From Saccharothrix espanaensis DSM 44229 (GTDB lineage Bacteria; Actinomycetota; Actinomycetes; Mycobacteriales; Pseudonocardiaceae): a DNA stretch of 64,000 bases. The stretch is taken from positions 7,823,501 to 7,887,500 of the forward strand of contig NC_019673.1 in assembly GCF_000328705.1 (NCBI RefSeq), written 5' to 3'. The position numbers and the translations under genes were made by a program. The notes beneath the pieces are model-generated. The model was given only the letters and a program-made list of their open reading frames with translations. It had not been told where the DNA came from and did no database searches. Shown here one piece after another: positions 17,993 through 27,993 of the stretch (positions are counted from its first letter, which is position 1; each line of letters begins with the position of its first letter).

Positions 17993-18841
17993 TCAGGGCA
18001 CGAAGGCGTGCAGCAGCAGCCAGGACACGACGGCGGACGGCAGGAGCGAGTCCATCCGGTCCATCAGACCGCCGTGGCCGGGCAGCAGCGTTCCCATGTC
18101 CTTGAGCCCGAGGTCCCGCTTGATCAGCGATTCCACCAGGTCGCCGGTGGTCGCGGTGACCACCAGCGCCGCGCCGAACAGCACACCGTGCCACCAGACG
18201 CCGTCCAGCATCAGGCCGACGGTGAGCACGCCGCCCACCATGCCCGCGACCAGCGACCCGGCGAAGCCCTCCCAGGACTTCTTCGGGCTGATCGCCGGGG
18301 CCATCGGGTGCTTGCCGAAGAACACGCCCGCCGCGTACCCGCCGGTGTCGGACAGGACCACGCCGATGAGGAACGCCAGCACGCGGAACACGCCGTCCTC
18401 GGGGACCACGAGCATCACCGCGAAGGACGCGAACACGCCCACGTAGACGACCGTGAAGATGGACGCCGTGACGTCCCGGAGGTAGCCGTCCGCGCCGTCC
18501 TTGAGCCGCCAGATCAAGCACACCAGGACCGTCACCACGAACGCGGTCAGCATCCCGTCGCGGCCGAACGGCCAGGCCAGCCACACCACCGCCTGGCCGC
18601 CCAGCAGCACCGGCACCAGCGCGACCTTGATGTCGCCGCCCCGCTTGAGCGCGCCGGTCAACTCGTACATGGACACCGCGACCGCGATCGCGACGACCCC
18701 GACGAACGCCTGGCGCACCGTGAACAGGGCGAACAGGATGACCGCGCCCAAACCGACACCCACGGCGATGGCCGCCCCGAGGTCCCGGCCCGCACGTGAC
18801 GCGCTCTTCCCGGCCGCGCCCTGCTCACCGCCGCCTGACAC
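17993..18841 (-). CDS. cdsA: Phosphatidate cytidylyltransferase
   Basis: CdsA makes CDP-diacylglycerol from phosphatidate and CTP, the branch point of phospholipid synthesis, in the cytoplasmic membrane. The 282-residue product has seven to eight helices. The C-terminal signature is complete: SLIKRDLGLKDMGTLLPGHG followed by GLMDRMDS, with the metal-binding acidic residues. The GTG at 18841 is favoured because TAGGAG lies six bases upstream; a GTG at 18856 is possible. It follows frr in the conserved order rpsB-tsf-pyrH-frr-cdsA. Confidence 0.95.
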   Translation of the reverse strand: MSGGGEQGAAGKSASRAGRDLGAAIAVGVGLGAVILFALFTVRQAFVGVVAIAVAVSMYELTGALKRGGDIKVALVPVLLGGQAVVWLAWPFGRDGMLTAFVVTVLVCLIWRLKDGADGYLRDVTASIFTVVYVGVFASFAVMLVVPEDGVFRVLAFLIGVVLSDTGGYAAGVFFGKHPMAPAISPKKSWEGFAGSLVAGMVGGVLTVGLMLDGVWWHGVLFGAALVVTATTGDLVESLIKRDLGLKDMGTLLPGHGGLMDRMDSLLPSAVVSWLLLHAFVP

Positions 18842-18956
18842 CTGTGCTCCTATCACGGCCGTCGACCGGCCAAGGGAACCACGCGACCGGTCATCCGGCC
18901 GAACGACACCGACGCGACCACCGCGCCCCTTGCTGACCTTCTCCGGCCGCGGCGGC

Positions 18957-19514
18957 CTAGACCTCCAGCAGCTCGGCTTCCTTGTGCTTGACCAGCTCGT
19001 CGACCTGGGCGACGTAACGGTGCGTCACGTTCTCCAGCTCCTTCTCGCCGCGGGAGCCGTCGTCCTCGCCCACCTCGCCGTCCTTGACCAGGCGGTCGAG
19101 CTCCTCCTTGGCCTTGCGGCGGATGTTGCGGATGGACACCTTGGCGTCCTCGCCCTTGGACTTGGCGACCTTCACCATCTCGCGGCGGCGCTCCTCGGAC
19201 AGCTGCGGGATCACCACGCGGATCACCGCGCCGTCGTTGCTGGGGTTCACCCCCAGGTCGGAATCGCGGATGGCCTTCTCGACCTGGTTCAGCTGGGAAG
19301 CGTCGTACGGCTTCACGACCGCCATCCGGGCCTCCGGGATGGCGACGCTGGCCAGCTGGTTCAACGGGGTCGGCGAACCGTAGTACTCGACGACGATGCG
19401 GGAGAACATGGAGGGTGTGGCACGGCCGGTGCGCACCGCCGCCAGGTCCTCCTTCGCCACGGACACCGCTTTTTCCATCTTCTCCTCGGCGTCGAGGAGG
19501 GTCTCGTCGATCAC
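18957..19514 (-). CDS. frr: Ribosome recycling factor
   Basis: RRF, with EF-G, splits ribosomes after termination. The 185-residue protein has standard length. Typical stretches are [20 protein letters not shown] (domain I to II) and [20 protein letters not shown]. The two-domain three-helix-bundle architecture is preserved. The GTG start follows AGGGAG. It lies 47 bases downstream of pyrH and 115 bases upstream of cdsA. Confidence 0.97.
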   Translation of the reverse strand: MIDETLLDAEEKMEKAVSVAKEDLAAVRTGRATPSMFSRIVVEYYGSPTPLNQLASVAIPEARMAVVKPYDASQLNQVEKAIRDSDLGVNPSNDGAVIRVVIPQLSEERRREMVKVAKSKGEDAKVSIRNIRRKAKEELDRLVKDGEVGEDDGSRGEKELENVTHRYVAQVDELVKHKEAELLEV

Positions 19515-19561
19515 GGCTTGACTCCCTTGGTGTGCGAAGTGCTGCTCGAATCCCAGCAGGT

Positions 19562-20320
19562 CTAGAAGGACGGGCGACCACCGGGGGTGCTCACCAGCGT
19601 GCCGATCTTCTCACCACGCACGGCGCGCGCGATGTTCCCCTCGGTGAGCAGGTTGAACACCATGATGGGCATGTTGTTGTCCATGCACAGGCTGAACGCG
19701 GTCGCGTCGGCGACGTTCAGGCCGCGTTCGAGGACTTCGCGGTGGGTGATGTTGTCGAACATCAGCGCGTCCGGGTCGGTCCTGGGGTCGGCGGTGTAGA
19801 TGCCGTCGACCGCCTTCGCCATCAGCACGACCTCGCAGCCGATCTCCAGCGCCCGCTGCGCGGCCGTGGTGTCGGTGGAGAAGTAGGGCATCCCGGCACC
19901 GCCGCCGAAGATCACCACGCGACCCTTCTCCAGGTGCCGCATGGCCCGGCGGGGGATGTAGGACTCGGCGACCTGGCCCATCGTGATGGCGGTCTGCACG
20001 CGCGTCTCGATGCCGTGCTCGCGTTCCAGGAAGTCCTGCAACGCCAGGCAGTTCATGACGGTGCCGAGCATCCCCATGTAGTCGGCGCGGCTGCGGTCCA
20101 TGCCGCGCTGCTGGAGTTCGGCGCCGCGGAAGAAGTTGCCGCCACCGATCACGACGGCGACCTGGACACCTGTTCGGACGACCGCGGCGATCTGGCGGGA
20201 GACGTTCTGCACGACGTCGGGGTCGACGCCCACCCCGCCACCGCCGAACATCTCACCGCCGAGTTTGAGCATGACCCGGTGGTAACCGTGGCCTGGCTCT
20301 GCGTCTACCTCTGCGCTCAC
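19562..20320 (-). CDS. pyrH: Uridylate kinase
   Basis: UMP kinase phosphorylates UMP to UDP in pyrimidine nucleotide synthesis. The 252-residue protein has the amino-acid-kinase fold, with [13 protein letters not shown] as the phosphate loop, [11 protein letters not shown] and the C-terminal [22 protein letters not shown] directly before the GTG at 20320 decides the start; a longer frame is open but lacks family sequence. Part of the rpsB-tsf-pyrH-frr-cdsA cluster. Confidence 0.96.
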   Translation of the reverse strand: MSAEVDAEPGHGYHRVMLKLGGEMFGGGGVGVDPDVVQNVSRQIAAVVRTGVQVAVVIGGGNFFRGAELQQRGMDRSRADYMGMLGTVMNCLALQDFLEREHGIETRVQTAITMGQVAESYIPRRAMRHLEKGRVVIFGGGAGMPYFSTDTTAAQRALEIGCEVVLMAKAVDGIYTADPRTDPDALMFDNITHREVLERGLNVADATAFSLCMDNNMPIMVFNLLTEGNIARAVRGEKIGTLVSTPGGRPSF

Positions 20321-20343
20321 AGGTCCTCCTCTGGACACGGCAA

Positions 20344-20375
20344 GGGCGGGGTTGCATCCTCGCGCAACCCCGCCC
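20344..20375 (-). terminator. Stem-loop between tsf and pyrH
   Basis: A perfect 12-bp stem (GGGCGGGGTTGC and its complement) with an eight-base loop sits between the tsf stop and the pyrH ribosome binding site. There is no T run, so it may be an attenuator, a processing site or a weak terminator separating the rpsB-tsf and pyrH-frr units. Confidence 0.65.
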
Positions 20376-20384
20376 TCACGCGAA

Positions 20385-21200
20385 TCAGGCCTCGCCGACC
20401 TCGAACCGGGCGAAGCGGGTCACGGTGACCCCGGCCTCGTCCAGCACAGCCTTGACGTTCTTCTTGGACTCGGTCACGGACGCCTGCTCCAGCAGGACGA
20501 CGTCCTTGAAGAAGCCGTTCACCCGGCCCTCGACGATCTTGGGCAGGGCCGCCTCGGGCTTGCCCTCCTCGCGCGAGGTCTCCTCGGCGACGCGGCGCTC
20601 GGTGGCGACCACGTCGGCCGGCACCTCGTCGCGGGTTAGGTAGCGCGGGCGCATCGCGGCGACCTGCATCGCGGCACCGCGCGCGGCGTCCTCGTTGTCA
20701 CCGGTGTACTCGACCACGACGCCCACGGCGGGCGGCAGGTCGGCGGCACGCCGGTGCAGGTAGGTGGTGACGGTGCCGTCGAAGACGGCGACCTTCGCCA
20801 GCTCCAGCTTCTCGCCGATCTTGGCCGAGAACTCCTGGACCACGGCGTCGACGGACTGGCCGTCGAGGTCGGCGGCCTTGAGCGCCTCGACGTCCGCCGG
20901 GCGGGTGGCCTTGGCGACGGCGACGATCCGGGCGGCGAGCTCCTGGAAGTCGGAGTTCTTGGCGACGAAGTCGGTCTCGCAGCGCAGCTCGATCATCACG
21001 CCGTCCTCGGCGGAGACCAGACCGTTGGAGGTGGTGCGCGCGGCGCGCTTGTCGACGTCCTTCGCACCCTTGATGCGCAGGATCTCGACCGCCTTGTCGA
21101 AGTCGCCGTCGGACGCCTCGAGCGCCTTCTTGCAGTCCATCATGCCTGCGGCGGTGAGCTCGCGCAGGCGCTTCACGTCAGCGGCGGTGTAGTTCGCCAT
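20385..21200 (-). CDS. tsf: Elongation factor Ts
   Basis: EF-Ts exchanges GDP for GTP on EF-Tu. The 271-residue protein begins with the UBA-like domain ([20 protein letters not shown]). The signature [20 protein letters not shown] follows, as do the two core subdomains ([20 protein letters not shown] near residue 185). Length and order match the actinobacterial form. It lies directly downstream of rpsB as in nearly all bacteria. Confidence 0.97.
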   Translation of the reverse strand: MANYTAADVKRLRELTAAGMMDCKKALEASDGDFDKAVEILRIKGAKDVDKRAARTTSNGLVSAEDGVMIELRCETDFVAKNSDFQELAARIVAVAKATRPADVEALKAADLDGQSVDAVVQEFSAKIGEKLELAKVAVFDGTVTTYLHRRAADLPPAVGVVVEYTGDNEDAARGAAMQVAAMRPRYLTRDEVPADVVATERRVAEETSREEGKPEAALPKIVEGRVNGFFKDVVLLEQASVTESKKNVKAVLDEAGVTVTRFARFEVGEA

Positions 21201-21256
21201 CGTGCGGTTTTCCGTTCCTTCTGCGGGATACGCGCGGGGGTGTAGCGGTCACCGGT

Positions 21257-21294
21257 GCACGCCGCGCCCGTGGGTGAGGACGGGCGCGGCGTGC
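21257..21294 (-). terminator. Perfect 14-bp stem-loop between rpsB and tsf
   Basis: Arms GCACGCCGCGCCCG and its exact complement flank a ten-base loop in the 101-bp spacer between rpsB and tsf. Partial termination or mRNA processing here would lower tsf relative to rpsB; this is inference from position and stability only. Confidence 0.7.
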
Positions 21295-21301
21295 CGACGG
21301 A

Positions 21302-22162
<861 letters not shown>

Positions 22163-22382
22163 GGCCGGGTTCGCACCTCTTCGTTCAGGCGCACCGGCTG
22201 TCCGCCGGCACGCGTTCCGGTTGGTCGCGGCGGACCGGGTGGACCGCCGCCCTGGTGCCCTTGCCGCCGTCCGAACCGGAGTTGACCTCAGGACCGCCGG
22301 ACGCCGTGACTCGACCACGAGAAGTGGATCAAGTCTGCATTGGCACGCGAAGTCGCCCCGCACTCACACGGGCCGCGAGACG

Positions 22383-22388
22383 AGTGTA
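22383..22388 (-). promoter_or_regulatory. Probable -10 element for rpsB
   Basis: On the minus strand the hexamer TACACT, a good actinobacterial -10, lies about 220 bases before the rpsB start, with a TTCGGT-like -35 about 18 bases further up. That would give a leader of some 210 bases, long enough for S2-mediated control. The assignment rests on sequence likeness only. Confidence 0.4.
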
Positions 22389-22424
22389 CGCCGCCGCGCC
22401 AGGGGCACCGAACCCGCCCCTGAG

Positions 22425-22453
22425 CTGTCCACAGGCGTCCCGGGTTGTCCACA
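22425..22453 (+). promoter_or_regulatory. Pair of DnaA-box-like sequences
   Basis: CTGTCCACA (22425-22433) and TTGTCCACA (22445-22453) stand in the same orientation with 20 bases from start to start. The second is an exact match to the actinobacterial DnaA box consensus. They lie in the spacer between rpsB and the M23 gene. They could be DnaA-titration or transcription control sites, or chance. Confidence 0.4.
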
Positions 22454-22504
22454 GTTCACCAGGTGCCGCTGGTAGACCCGGCCGCCTCCCGGCACGGTGG
22501 ACAC

Positions 22505-23128
22505 ATGGCTCCCACGATCCGAACGCCGCTGGTCCAGACCTTGACAGTAGCCGTGCTGCTGCTGTCGTGGCCCGCCCACCCCGCAGCCGCGGCACCCCGC
22601 CACGCCTGGCCCCTGGCCCCACCACCCCCGGTGCTGAGGACGTTCGAACCCCCACCGACCCCGTTCCGCGCCGGCCACCGAGGCGTGGACCTGGGAGCCG
22701 CCGAGGGCACGACCGTCCTGGCCTCCGCCGACGGCACGGTGCACTTCGCCGGCCCGGTAGCCGGGCGCCACCTGGTGTCGCTGACCCACGAAGGCAACCT
22801 GCGCACCACGTACGAGCCGCTGATCCCGCTGGTCAAGCGCGGCCAACAGGTCGTGAAAGGCACCCCGTTGGGCACCCTGACCCCCGGCCACGCCGGCTGC
22901 CGAACCCCGTGCCTGCACTGGGCCGCCCTACGCCCAACCCCCCGCCGCGCCTACCTGGACCCCCTCAGCCTCCTGTCCCGCCCTCCAGTCCGCCTGCTCC
23001 CCCTACCCACCCAGCTACACCCGACCGAGCACCAAGCACCGAGCACTGACCACCGCGCGCTGGGCCTGGTCAGAAATGCACGACGTGAACGCACACCGGG
23101 CTCTACAAGACCGCACACGAACCCATAA
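22505..23128 (+). CDS. Secreted M23 family peptidase-like protein
   Basis: A 207-residue exported protein: signal peptide at 1-29 (TLTVAVLLLSWPAHPAAAAP), then one M23 (LytM) domain. The metal motif HRGVDLG is present. The later HxH motif appears as PCLHWAALRP, the CLHWG-type variant of many actinobacterial proteins, where the first His is replaced by Cys. The ending is a Pro-rich, partly unstructured tail of about 60 residues. Roles in cell-wall cutting or as an activator of amidases are both known in the family. Its place between rpsB and whiG is conserved in Streptomyces. Confidence 0.85.
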   Translation: MAPTIRTPLVQTLTVAVLLLSWPAHPAAAAPRHAWPLAPPPPVLRTFEPPPTPFRAGHRGVDLGAAEGTTVLASADGTVHFAGPVAGRHLVSLTHEGNLRTTYEPLIPLVKRGQQVVKGTPLGTLTPGHAGCRTPCLHWAALRPTPRRAYLDPLSLLSRPPVRLLPLPTQLHPTEHQAPSTDHRALGLVRNARRERTPGSTRPHTNP

Positions 23129-23279
23129 GCCCTGAGCCCATGGGGTGTGCGCCAATTCAAGGCAAACGATCCGTGCGGGGAACCGGCCTGACAGGGTTCG
23201 TTCGCGGAATGGGCCTGACGAGGAATGGGCTTGGCGGGCTGGGCCGTAGCGGGCTTTCCGACGATCTGCGATCCTGCGA

Positions 23280-24341
23280 TCAGGATTCGAGTTGTTCGTT
23301 GAGCTTGGTGCGCAGGCGCAGGACCGCACGGGTGTGGAGCTGACAGACCCGCGATTCGGTGACGCCGAGGACCTTGCCGATCTCGGCGAGGGTCAGGTTC
23401 TCGAAGTAGTAGAGCGTGACGACCACGCGGTCACGTTCGGCGAGTTGCGCGATGGAGTCGGCGAGCTGGCGACGGCTGTCCTGGTCGACCAGGGTCGCGA
23501 CCGGGTCTTCCGCGCCCTCGTCCGGCAGCGACTCGGCCAGCGACGCTCCCGCGCCGCCGACGCTGCGCCCGGCCGCGATCAGCTCGTCCAGGGCCACGAC
23601 GCTGGTCAGTTGGAGCTGCGCGTACAGCTCGCGCAGCTCGGCCAGGCCGATCTTGAGCTCGGCGGCGAGTTCGCGGTCGGTCGGCGTGCGCTGGAGCCGG
23701 GCGCCGAGCCGTTCCAACGCCCGCTCGACGTCGCGGGCGCGGCTGCGAACCGACCTCGGAACCCAGTCCTGCGAGCGGAGGTCGTCGAGGATCGCGCCCC
23801 GGATCCGCTGCATCGCGTAGGTCTCGAACTTCAGCCCACGTTCAGGTTCGAACTTCTCGATGGCGTCGACCAGACCGAAGATGCCGGACTGGATCAGGTC
23901 CGCCACGTCGACGTGCGCCGGCAACCCGGTACCGACCCGGCCCGCGACGTACTTGACCAACGGCGCGTAGTGCAGCACGAGCCGGTCGCGCAGGACCTGC
24001 TCGTGCGACTGGCCGTACGTGTGCCAGAGCGCGATGATCCCGGCTTCCACGTCGTCGGCCGTACGCGACTCCGACGCCGGGTGCGCGGGCCGACCCGCAG
24101 GCGGCGGGATCACGGCAGGCACCTCAACGGCGGTCACGTCCGCAGCGCCCCCTTCAGCGGCAGGCCCGTCAGCAACACGCACGTCGGCGACAGCCGCGTC
24201 GCCGGCGGGCGTTTCGGTTGCGGGCGTATCGGTTGCGGGCGTATCGGTTGCGGGCGCACGGGACATGGACCGCTCGGCACCTGCACCGCTCACGGCAGGC
24301 ATCGACGCGGCGGGCGCAGCGACCGAGGGCTCTCCCGGCAC
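23280..24341 (-). CDS. whiG: WhiG/FliA-type RNA polymerase sigma factor
   Basis: A sigma-28 family factor. Region 2 (about 110-180) contains [20 protein letters not shown] and the -10 recognition helix [20 protein letters not shown]. Regions 3 and 4 follow, the latter with [20 protein letters not shown]. In Streptomyces, WhiG commits aerial hyphae to sporulation. The family is normally about 260-280 residues; here some 95 Ala/Pro/Thr-rich residues precede region 2, including the pentamer TDTPA repeated. The true start is uncertain: GTG at 24341, ATG at 24302 or 24266, or the ATG at 24928 if the repeat tract at 24424-24683 were in frame. Last gene of the yraN-comM-dprA-xerC operon. Confidence 0.92.
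   Translation of the reverse strand: MPGEPSVAAPAASMPAVSGAGAERSMSRAPATDTPATDTPATETPAGDAAVADVRVADGPAAEGGAADVTAVEVPAVIPPPAGRPAHPASESRTADDVEAGIIALWHTYGQSHEQVLRDRLVLHYAPLVKYVAGRVGTGLPAHVDVADLIQSGIFGLVDAIEKFEPERGLKFETYAMQRIRGAILDDLRSQDWVPRSVRSRARDVERALERLGARLQRTPTDRELAAELKIGLAELRELYAQLQLTSVVALDELIAAGRSVGGAGASLAESLPDEGAEDPVATLVDQDSRRQLADSIAQLAERDRVVVTLYYFENLTLAEIGKVLGVTESRVCQLHTRAVLRLRTKLNEQLES
24203..24255. repeat. 15-bp tandem repeat inside whiG
   Basis: Three and a half copies of a 15-bp unit (CGGTTGCGGGCGTAT on the plus strand) encode the repeated pentamer ATDTP in the N-terminal extension of the sigma factor. Being a multiple of three it keeps the reading frame. Confidence 0.8.
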
Positions 24342-24928
24342 CTCGGCAGCGGGCGGAACTGCGGCGGGGGCGTCCCCGGCGTGCGTGGGCGCGGCAGGCG
24401 GAGCAGCCGGCGGCGAGGCCGAGCTGGGCGAGGCTGGGCTGGGCGAGGCTGGGCTGGGCGAGGCTGGGCTGGGCGAGGCTGGGCGAGGCTGGGCTGGGCG
24501 AGGCTGGGCTGGGCGAGGCTGGGCTGGGCGAGGCTGGGCTGGGCGAGGCTGGGCTGGGCGAGGCTGGGCTGGGCGAGGCTGGGCTGGGCGAGGCTGGGCT
24601 GGGCGAGGCTGGGCTGGGCGAGGCTGGGCTGGGCGAGGCTGGGCGAGGCTGGGCTGGGCGAGGCTGGGCTGGGCGAGGCTGGGCTGGGCGTCGCGGGGGT
24701 GGGTGCGGTGGGCGTCACGGTGTGGCCGTTGGTGTGCGGGGCCTCGGCGGCAGGTCCGGGGTGCGGGTCCTCGTCGGCGACGTGGTGACCGTTCGTCCCG
24801 GTCGGGGCGTGCGCAACCGAGGGCTGCGCCTCCGACGAGGCCCCGACGCGCGCGGCGGAAGGAGAGGTCACGGTTGCGGTCCGCGAACCTCCCCCTGCGA
24901 CGTCAGGAACGGGGGTGGGTTCGGTCAT
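24290..24928 (-). CDS. Out-of-frame 5' part of the whiG gene (Pro/Ala-rich N-terminal segment)
   Basis: An ATG at 24928, overlapping the xerC end by 26 bases and preceded by AAGGCG, opens a frame beginning [14 protein letters not shown]. It runs into the tandem repeat as ASPSP units, changes to SLAQP and then RPAQP units because of two short repeat copies, and ends in a different frame from the sigma domain. On both sides of the repeat the coding-like frame is the ASPSP one, so this is best read as the original N-terminus of the sigma factor, detached by repeat length. Whether it is translated alone is unknown. Confidence 0.45.
   Translation of the reverse strand: MTEPTPVPDVAGGGSRTATVTSPSAARVGASSEAQPSVAHAPTGTNGHHVADEDPHPGPAAEAPHTNGHTVTPTAPTPATPSPASPSPASPSPASPSLAQPSLAQPSLAQPSLAQPSLAQPSLAQPSLAQPSLAQPSLAQPSLAQPSLAQPRPAQPRPAQPRPAQPRPARPRRRLLRLPRPRTPGTPPPQFRPLPRCRESPRSLRPPRRCLP
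24424..24683. repeat. 15-bp minisatellite: 16 full units plus two 10-bp units
   Basis: The unit CTGGGCGAGGCTGGG is repeated almost without variation: four copies, a 10-bp copy (24484-24493), ten copies, another 10-bp copy (24644-24653) and two copies, 260 bp in all. All three frames are free of stops. 260 is not a multiple of three, so the tract shifts the frame between the two halves of the whiG coding region. Confidence 0.95.
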
Positions 24929-25880
24929 GGATCGCCTTCAGCCGTTCGACGGTGACGTGTGTGTAGAGCTGAGTGGTTGCGAGCGTAGCGTGACCGAGAA
25001 GCTCTTGGACGGTACGCAGGTCCGCTCCCCCTTCCAACAGGTGCGTGGCCGCGGTGTGCCGCAGGCCGTGCGGCCCGATGTCGGCTGTTTCGGGTACCGC
25101 ACCCACTACATCGTGGACAACCCTCCTGGCGGTACGCGGGTCCAACCTCCCGCCGCGCGCACCGACGAACAGCGCGTGTTGTGAACGGTCGCTGACCAGG
25201 GACGATCGACCGTGTTCCACCCAGCGCCGTACTGCCCGTTCGGCCGGTACGCCGAATGGCACGGTGCGTTCGCGCCTACCCTTGCCCAGAACCCGGATCA
25301 CCCTTTGGGAGTAGTCGACGTCGCCGAGGTCGAGACCGCACAGCTCGGCGACCCGAACACCTGTCGCGTACAGCAACTCCACCACGGCTTGGTCACGCAG
25401 CGCAACCGGCTCGCCGGCTTCCGCGGATACTTCCGCGACCGACATCGCGGCCTTCGCCTGGTCCGCCCGCAACACTGCGGGCAGCGTCCGGTGCGGTCGG
25501 GGCGCGACCAGACGGGGCCCGGGGTCGTCGGCGAGCAGGCCGGTCCGCGCCGCCCAGGCGGTGAAGGTCCGGGCGGCGGCCGTGCGCCGGGCGAGCGTGG
25601 TCCGGCTCGCACCCGCACCGTGCTGGGCCGCCAGCCACGAGCGCAGCCCGGCGAGGTCGATCGCCTCCACGGTGGCGTCACCCGTCGTGCCGCCGGCCAG
25701 GTGGACCAGCAGGGAGACCGCGTCGGCCAGGTAGGCGCGGACGGTGTGCGGCGAGAGCGAGCGCTCCATCGCGAGGTGGCGCTGGTAGTCGTCCAAGGCC
25801 GTCGAGACGTCGCCGGGCAGCTCGCGACGCAGGCCGACGAGGTCGACACGACGAGTCCGAGCGGGCGGCGGCGGGGACAT
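24903..25880 (-). CDS. xerC: Tyrosine recombinase XerC
   Basis: XerC/D-type recombinases resolve chromosome dimers at dif. The 325-residue product has the SAM-like core-binding domain (about 25-115) and a catalytic domain with the full set: Arg176, Lys200, His271, Arg274 ([11 protein letters not shown]), His297 and the nucleophile Tyr306 (TTQLYTHV). It lies between dprA and whiG, the position known in other actinobacteria. AGGGGCT precedes the ATG. The rest of the Xer system is outside the window. Confidence 0.94.
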   Translation of the reverse strand: MSPPPPARTRRVDLVGLRRELPGDVSTALDDYQRHLAMERSLSPHTVRAYLADAVSLLVHLAGGTTGDATVEAIDLAGLRSWLAAQHGAGASRTTLARRTAAARTFTAWAARTGLLADDPGPRLVAPRPHRTLPAVLRADQAKAAMSVAEVSAEAGEPVALRDQAVVELLYATGVRVAELCGLDLGDVDYSQRVIRVLGKGRRERTVPFGVPAERAVRRWVEHGRSSLVSDRSQHALFVGARGGRLDPRTARRVVHDVVGAVPETADIGPHGLRHTAATHLLEGGADLRTVQELLGHATLATTQLYTHVTVERLKAIHDRTHPRS

Positions 25881-25913
25881 AGCCCCTGACGCTGCGCCTC
25901 AGAACGCTCTTGG

Positions 25914-27059
25914 TCAAGTATCGCCACGCGAGATCCCCTCATGAGAGCGCTTCCATCCGGTGTCGACCCGGACCGCCAGTTCGATCAGCTCCAGTTCGGG
26001 GAGCAGCGCCCGGACCCTGGCCAGCTCGACCCCGGATTCCACCGAGACGGCCTCGGCGCTGGTCGCGGAATCCAGCGGCAGCGCCTCGAACACCCGCAGC
26101 GCCTCGCCCTGGGGGAGACCGACTTCGGTGTTCCGCGTGGCCTCGACCAGGTCGACCCCGAGCCGCCCGGTCGACTCGATCACCTCCGCGACGCTGCTCA
26201 CCGCCAGCGCCTCCCCCGACCGCAGCAGGTCGTGGCAGCCTGACGAACTGCTGGACGTGATCGGCCCCGGCACCGCCATCAGCACCCGCCCGAGCGCCGA
26301 CGTGGAGGCCGCGGTGTTCTTCGCACCGCTGCGCCGACCCGCCTCCACGACCACCGTCCCCTCGCCGAACGCCGCGATCAGCCGGTTGCGGGTCAGGAAG
26401 CGGTGGCGGGCGGGTTGGAGGCCGGGCGGGTACTCGGAGACCACGAGCCCGTGGTGCGGGATGCGTTCGAGCAGCCCCTGGTGGCCGCGCGGGTAGGCGA
26501 TGTCGACCCCGCAGGCGAGGACGGCGATCGTCGGCCCGCCGGCCGCCAGCGCCCCGCGGTGCGCCGCGCCGTCGATGCCGTAGGCGGCACCGGACACCAC
26601 CGTCACGCCGGACGCGGCCAGCCCGTGCCCGAACTCGGCCGCGACGTGCTGCCCGTAGCCGGTCGAGGACCGGCTGCCGACCACCGCGACGGCCCGCTCG
26701 GTCAGGGTGGACAGCTCCGCCTCGCCGCGCACCCACAGCGCCAGCGGGGCCACCCCGCAGCGCAGGCCCTGGGCGGCGGCCTGGTCGAGCGCGGTGAACG
26801 GCCACGCGGGCCATTCCTCGTCCTCCGGCACGACCAGCCGCCCACCCAGCTCCGCCATCGCGGCCAGGTCGGCTTCGGCCCGGTCCTCGGCCCGTCGCGC
26901 GGAGGTCTGGCTGTCGACCGCACCAGGCACCTGACCCCGCCGGACCAGCGCGGCCGCCCGCACCGGCCCCACCGCCGAGACGAACGCCGCCAACGCTCCG
27001 GCCGGAGGTTCGGCGACGCGCGACAGGTAAGCGCGCGCCAACCGCACCTCGTCACTCAC
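25914..27059 (-). CDS. dprA: DNA-processing protein DprA
   Basis: DprA loads RecA on incoming single-stranded DNA in transformation; in actinobacteria its role is less clear. The 381-residue protein has a SAM-like N-terminal part, the extended Rossmann core (VAVVGSRSSTGYGQHVA, SGAAYGIDGAAHRGAL, ACGVDIAYPRGH, EYPPGLQPARHRFLTRNRLI) and a C-terminal winged-helix-like end. The GTG start overlaps the end of the preceding ORF. Lies with comM and yraN in a competence-like operon. Confidence 0.94.
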   Translation of the reverse strand: MSDEVRLARAYLSRVAEPPAGALAAFVSAVGPVRAAALVRRGQVPGAVDSQTSARRAEDRAEADLAAMAELGGRLVVPEDEEWPAWPFTALDQAAAQGLRCGVAPLALWVRGEAELSTLTERAVAVVGSRSSTGYGQHVAAEFGHGLAASGVTVVSGAAYGIDGAAHRGALAAGGPTIAVLACGVDIAYPRGHQGLLERIPHHGLVVSEYPPGLQPARHRFLTRNRLIAAFGEGTVVVEAGRRSGAKNTAASTSALGRVLMAVPGPITSSSSSGCHDLLRSGEALAVSSVAEVIESTGRLGVDLVEATRNTEVGLPQGEALRVFEALPLDSATSAEAVSVESGVELARVRALLPELELIELAVRVDTGWKRSHEGISRGDT

Positions 27060-27993
27060 GCCACACCGCCGCAGGTGCGAGCCCGCACGCCGTCCGCCAC
27101 GGGCGGGCCGACTGGCGCGGACAACGACGAGCACCCCGGCACTGTTCGGTCCAGCGACCGCACCGGGTCCGGAGGTGCAGCAGCCAGGCCTGGGTGATCA
27201 GCTCGCACAGCCACGCCTTGCCCCGGCGGAACGGGGCAGCGAGGAAGGCGGCCCGATCGGTGGTGCGGTCGGTGAGGCAGTCAGCGGCCCGGTCGGTGGA
27301 GCAGGTGGCGATGCGGTCAGCGGGGCGGTCGGTGGAGCGGTTGGCGGGGCGGTCGGTTGGGTGGGTGGTGGGGCGGGTGGTCGTGCACTGGGTGGCGGGG
27401 GTGGGCGTGGGCGTGGTGCAGGGCTTTGGGCGTGCGGCGTTGCGGCAGCCCGGTGGAACGTCCCGGTGCGCGTCGCGACGGGTGCTCGGGGGTGGGCTTG
27501 TCGAGGTGGCGCGGGACTCGCATGACGGAGCCGAACGCCCGCGTGGACCCGGTGCGGCGCACGACGGCATCGGTGCGGTTGCCGGTGAGTTCGCGTCGGG
27601 ACCTGGTCGACTCGGAGTCGTGGCGCGCAGACCCGGGTAGGTACAGGTCGCCGGGGTGGTGGGTGGGCACTCGGTCGTGCGTTCGACTTCAGCCTGCTGG
27701 GCGAGTGAACCGGCCACCGCGGACCACGGCGAACCGGTGGGGTGGGCGGCCGAGGCCGAGGTGTCCGGCCCGGTGAGGAACACCTGGTCCACGACCAGGT
27801 GGACCGGAGTTCCCGGCGGCGTCAGGGGATTCGTCAGGTCTGCTCCGGCGGCGTCGGGGCTCGCCGCCTCCGACCGGGTGGCGTCCCGGTCGGTCGTCTC
27901 CGGGCCTTCGGTCAGGGAGCGGGGGAAGTCGGGTGGGAGTGCGGTGGGATTCGGGGTGGTGGCCGGGAGTTCGAGGGGCGGGAGTTCGGTCAC
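27052..27993 (-). CDS. Unrecognised Pro/Thr/Arg-rich ORF between comM and dprA, frame preference shifts twice
   Basis: A 313-codon frame starts with GTG in a GTGA overlap with the 75-aa ORF and ends overlapping dprA. I recognise no domain. Codon third positions suggest that coding switches frame: 27993 to about 27680 in this frame (HLVVDQVFLTGPD), about 27670 to 27317 in the next (VPTHHPGDLYLPGSARHDSE, then SVMRVPRHLDKP), and the last 260 bp in this frame again (GKAWLCELITQAWLLHLRTR). It may be a gene broken by two compensating shifts, two overlapping short genes, or a decaying stretch. A TDRPADR-type repeat occurs near 27250-27350. Confidence 0.35.
   Translation of the reverse strand: MTELPPLELPATTPNPTALPPDFPRSLTEGPETTDRDATRSEAASPDAAGADLTNPLTPPGTPVHLVVDQVFLTGPDTSASAAHPTGSPWSAVAGSLAQQAEVERTTECPPTTPATCTYPGLRATTPSRPGPDANSPATAPMPSCAAPGPRGRSAPSCESRATSTSPPPSTRRDAHRDVPPGCRNAARPKPCTTPTPTPATQCTTTRPTTHPTDRPANRSTDRPADRIATCSTDRAADCLTDRTTDRAAFLAAPFRRGKAWLCELITQAWLLHLRTRCGRWTEQCRGARRCPRQSARPWRTACGLAPAAVWRE

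Noticed and set aside
22955-23128. Pro-rich C-terminal tail of the M23 protein as a separate gene
   Set aside because: It continues the peptidase frame without a stop and no start with a ribosome binding site precedes it.
24424-24683. Regularly spaced repeats as a CRISPR array
   Set aside because: Units are contiguous 15-mers without unique spacers and no cas genes are near.
24903-25880. XerC as the integrase of a mobile element
   Set aside because: Its position between dprA and whiG and its full-length XerC architecture fit the housekeeping recombinase.
27175-27640. Plus-strand Gly/Val-rich frames opposite the comM-dprA interval as a membrane protein gene
   Set aside because: No ribosome binding site, no hydrophobic helix pattern, and the repeat gives similar low-complexity peptides in several frames.
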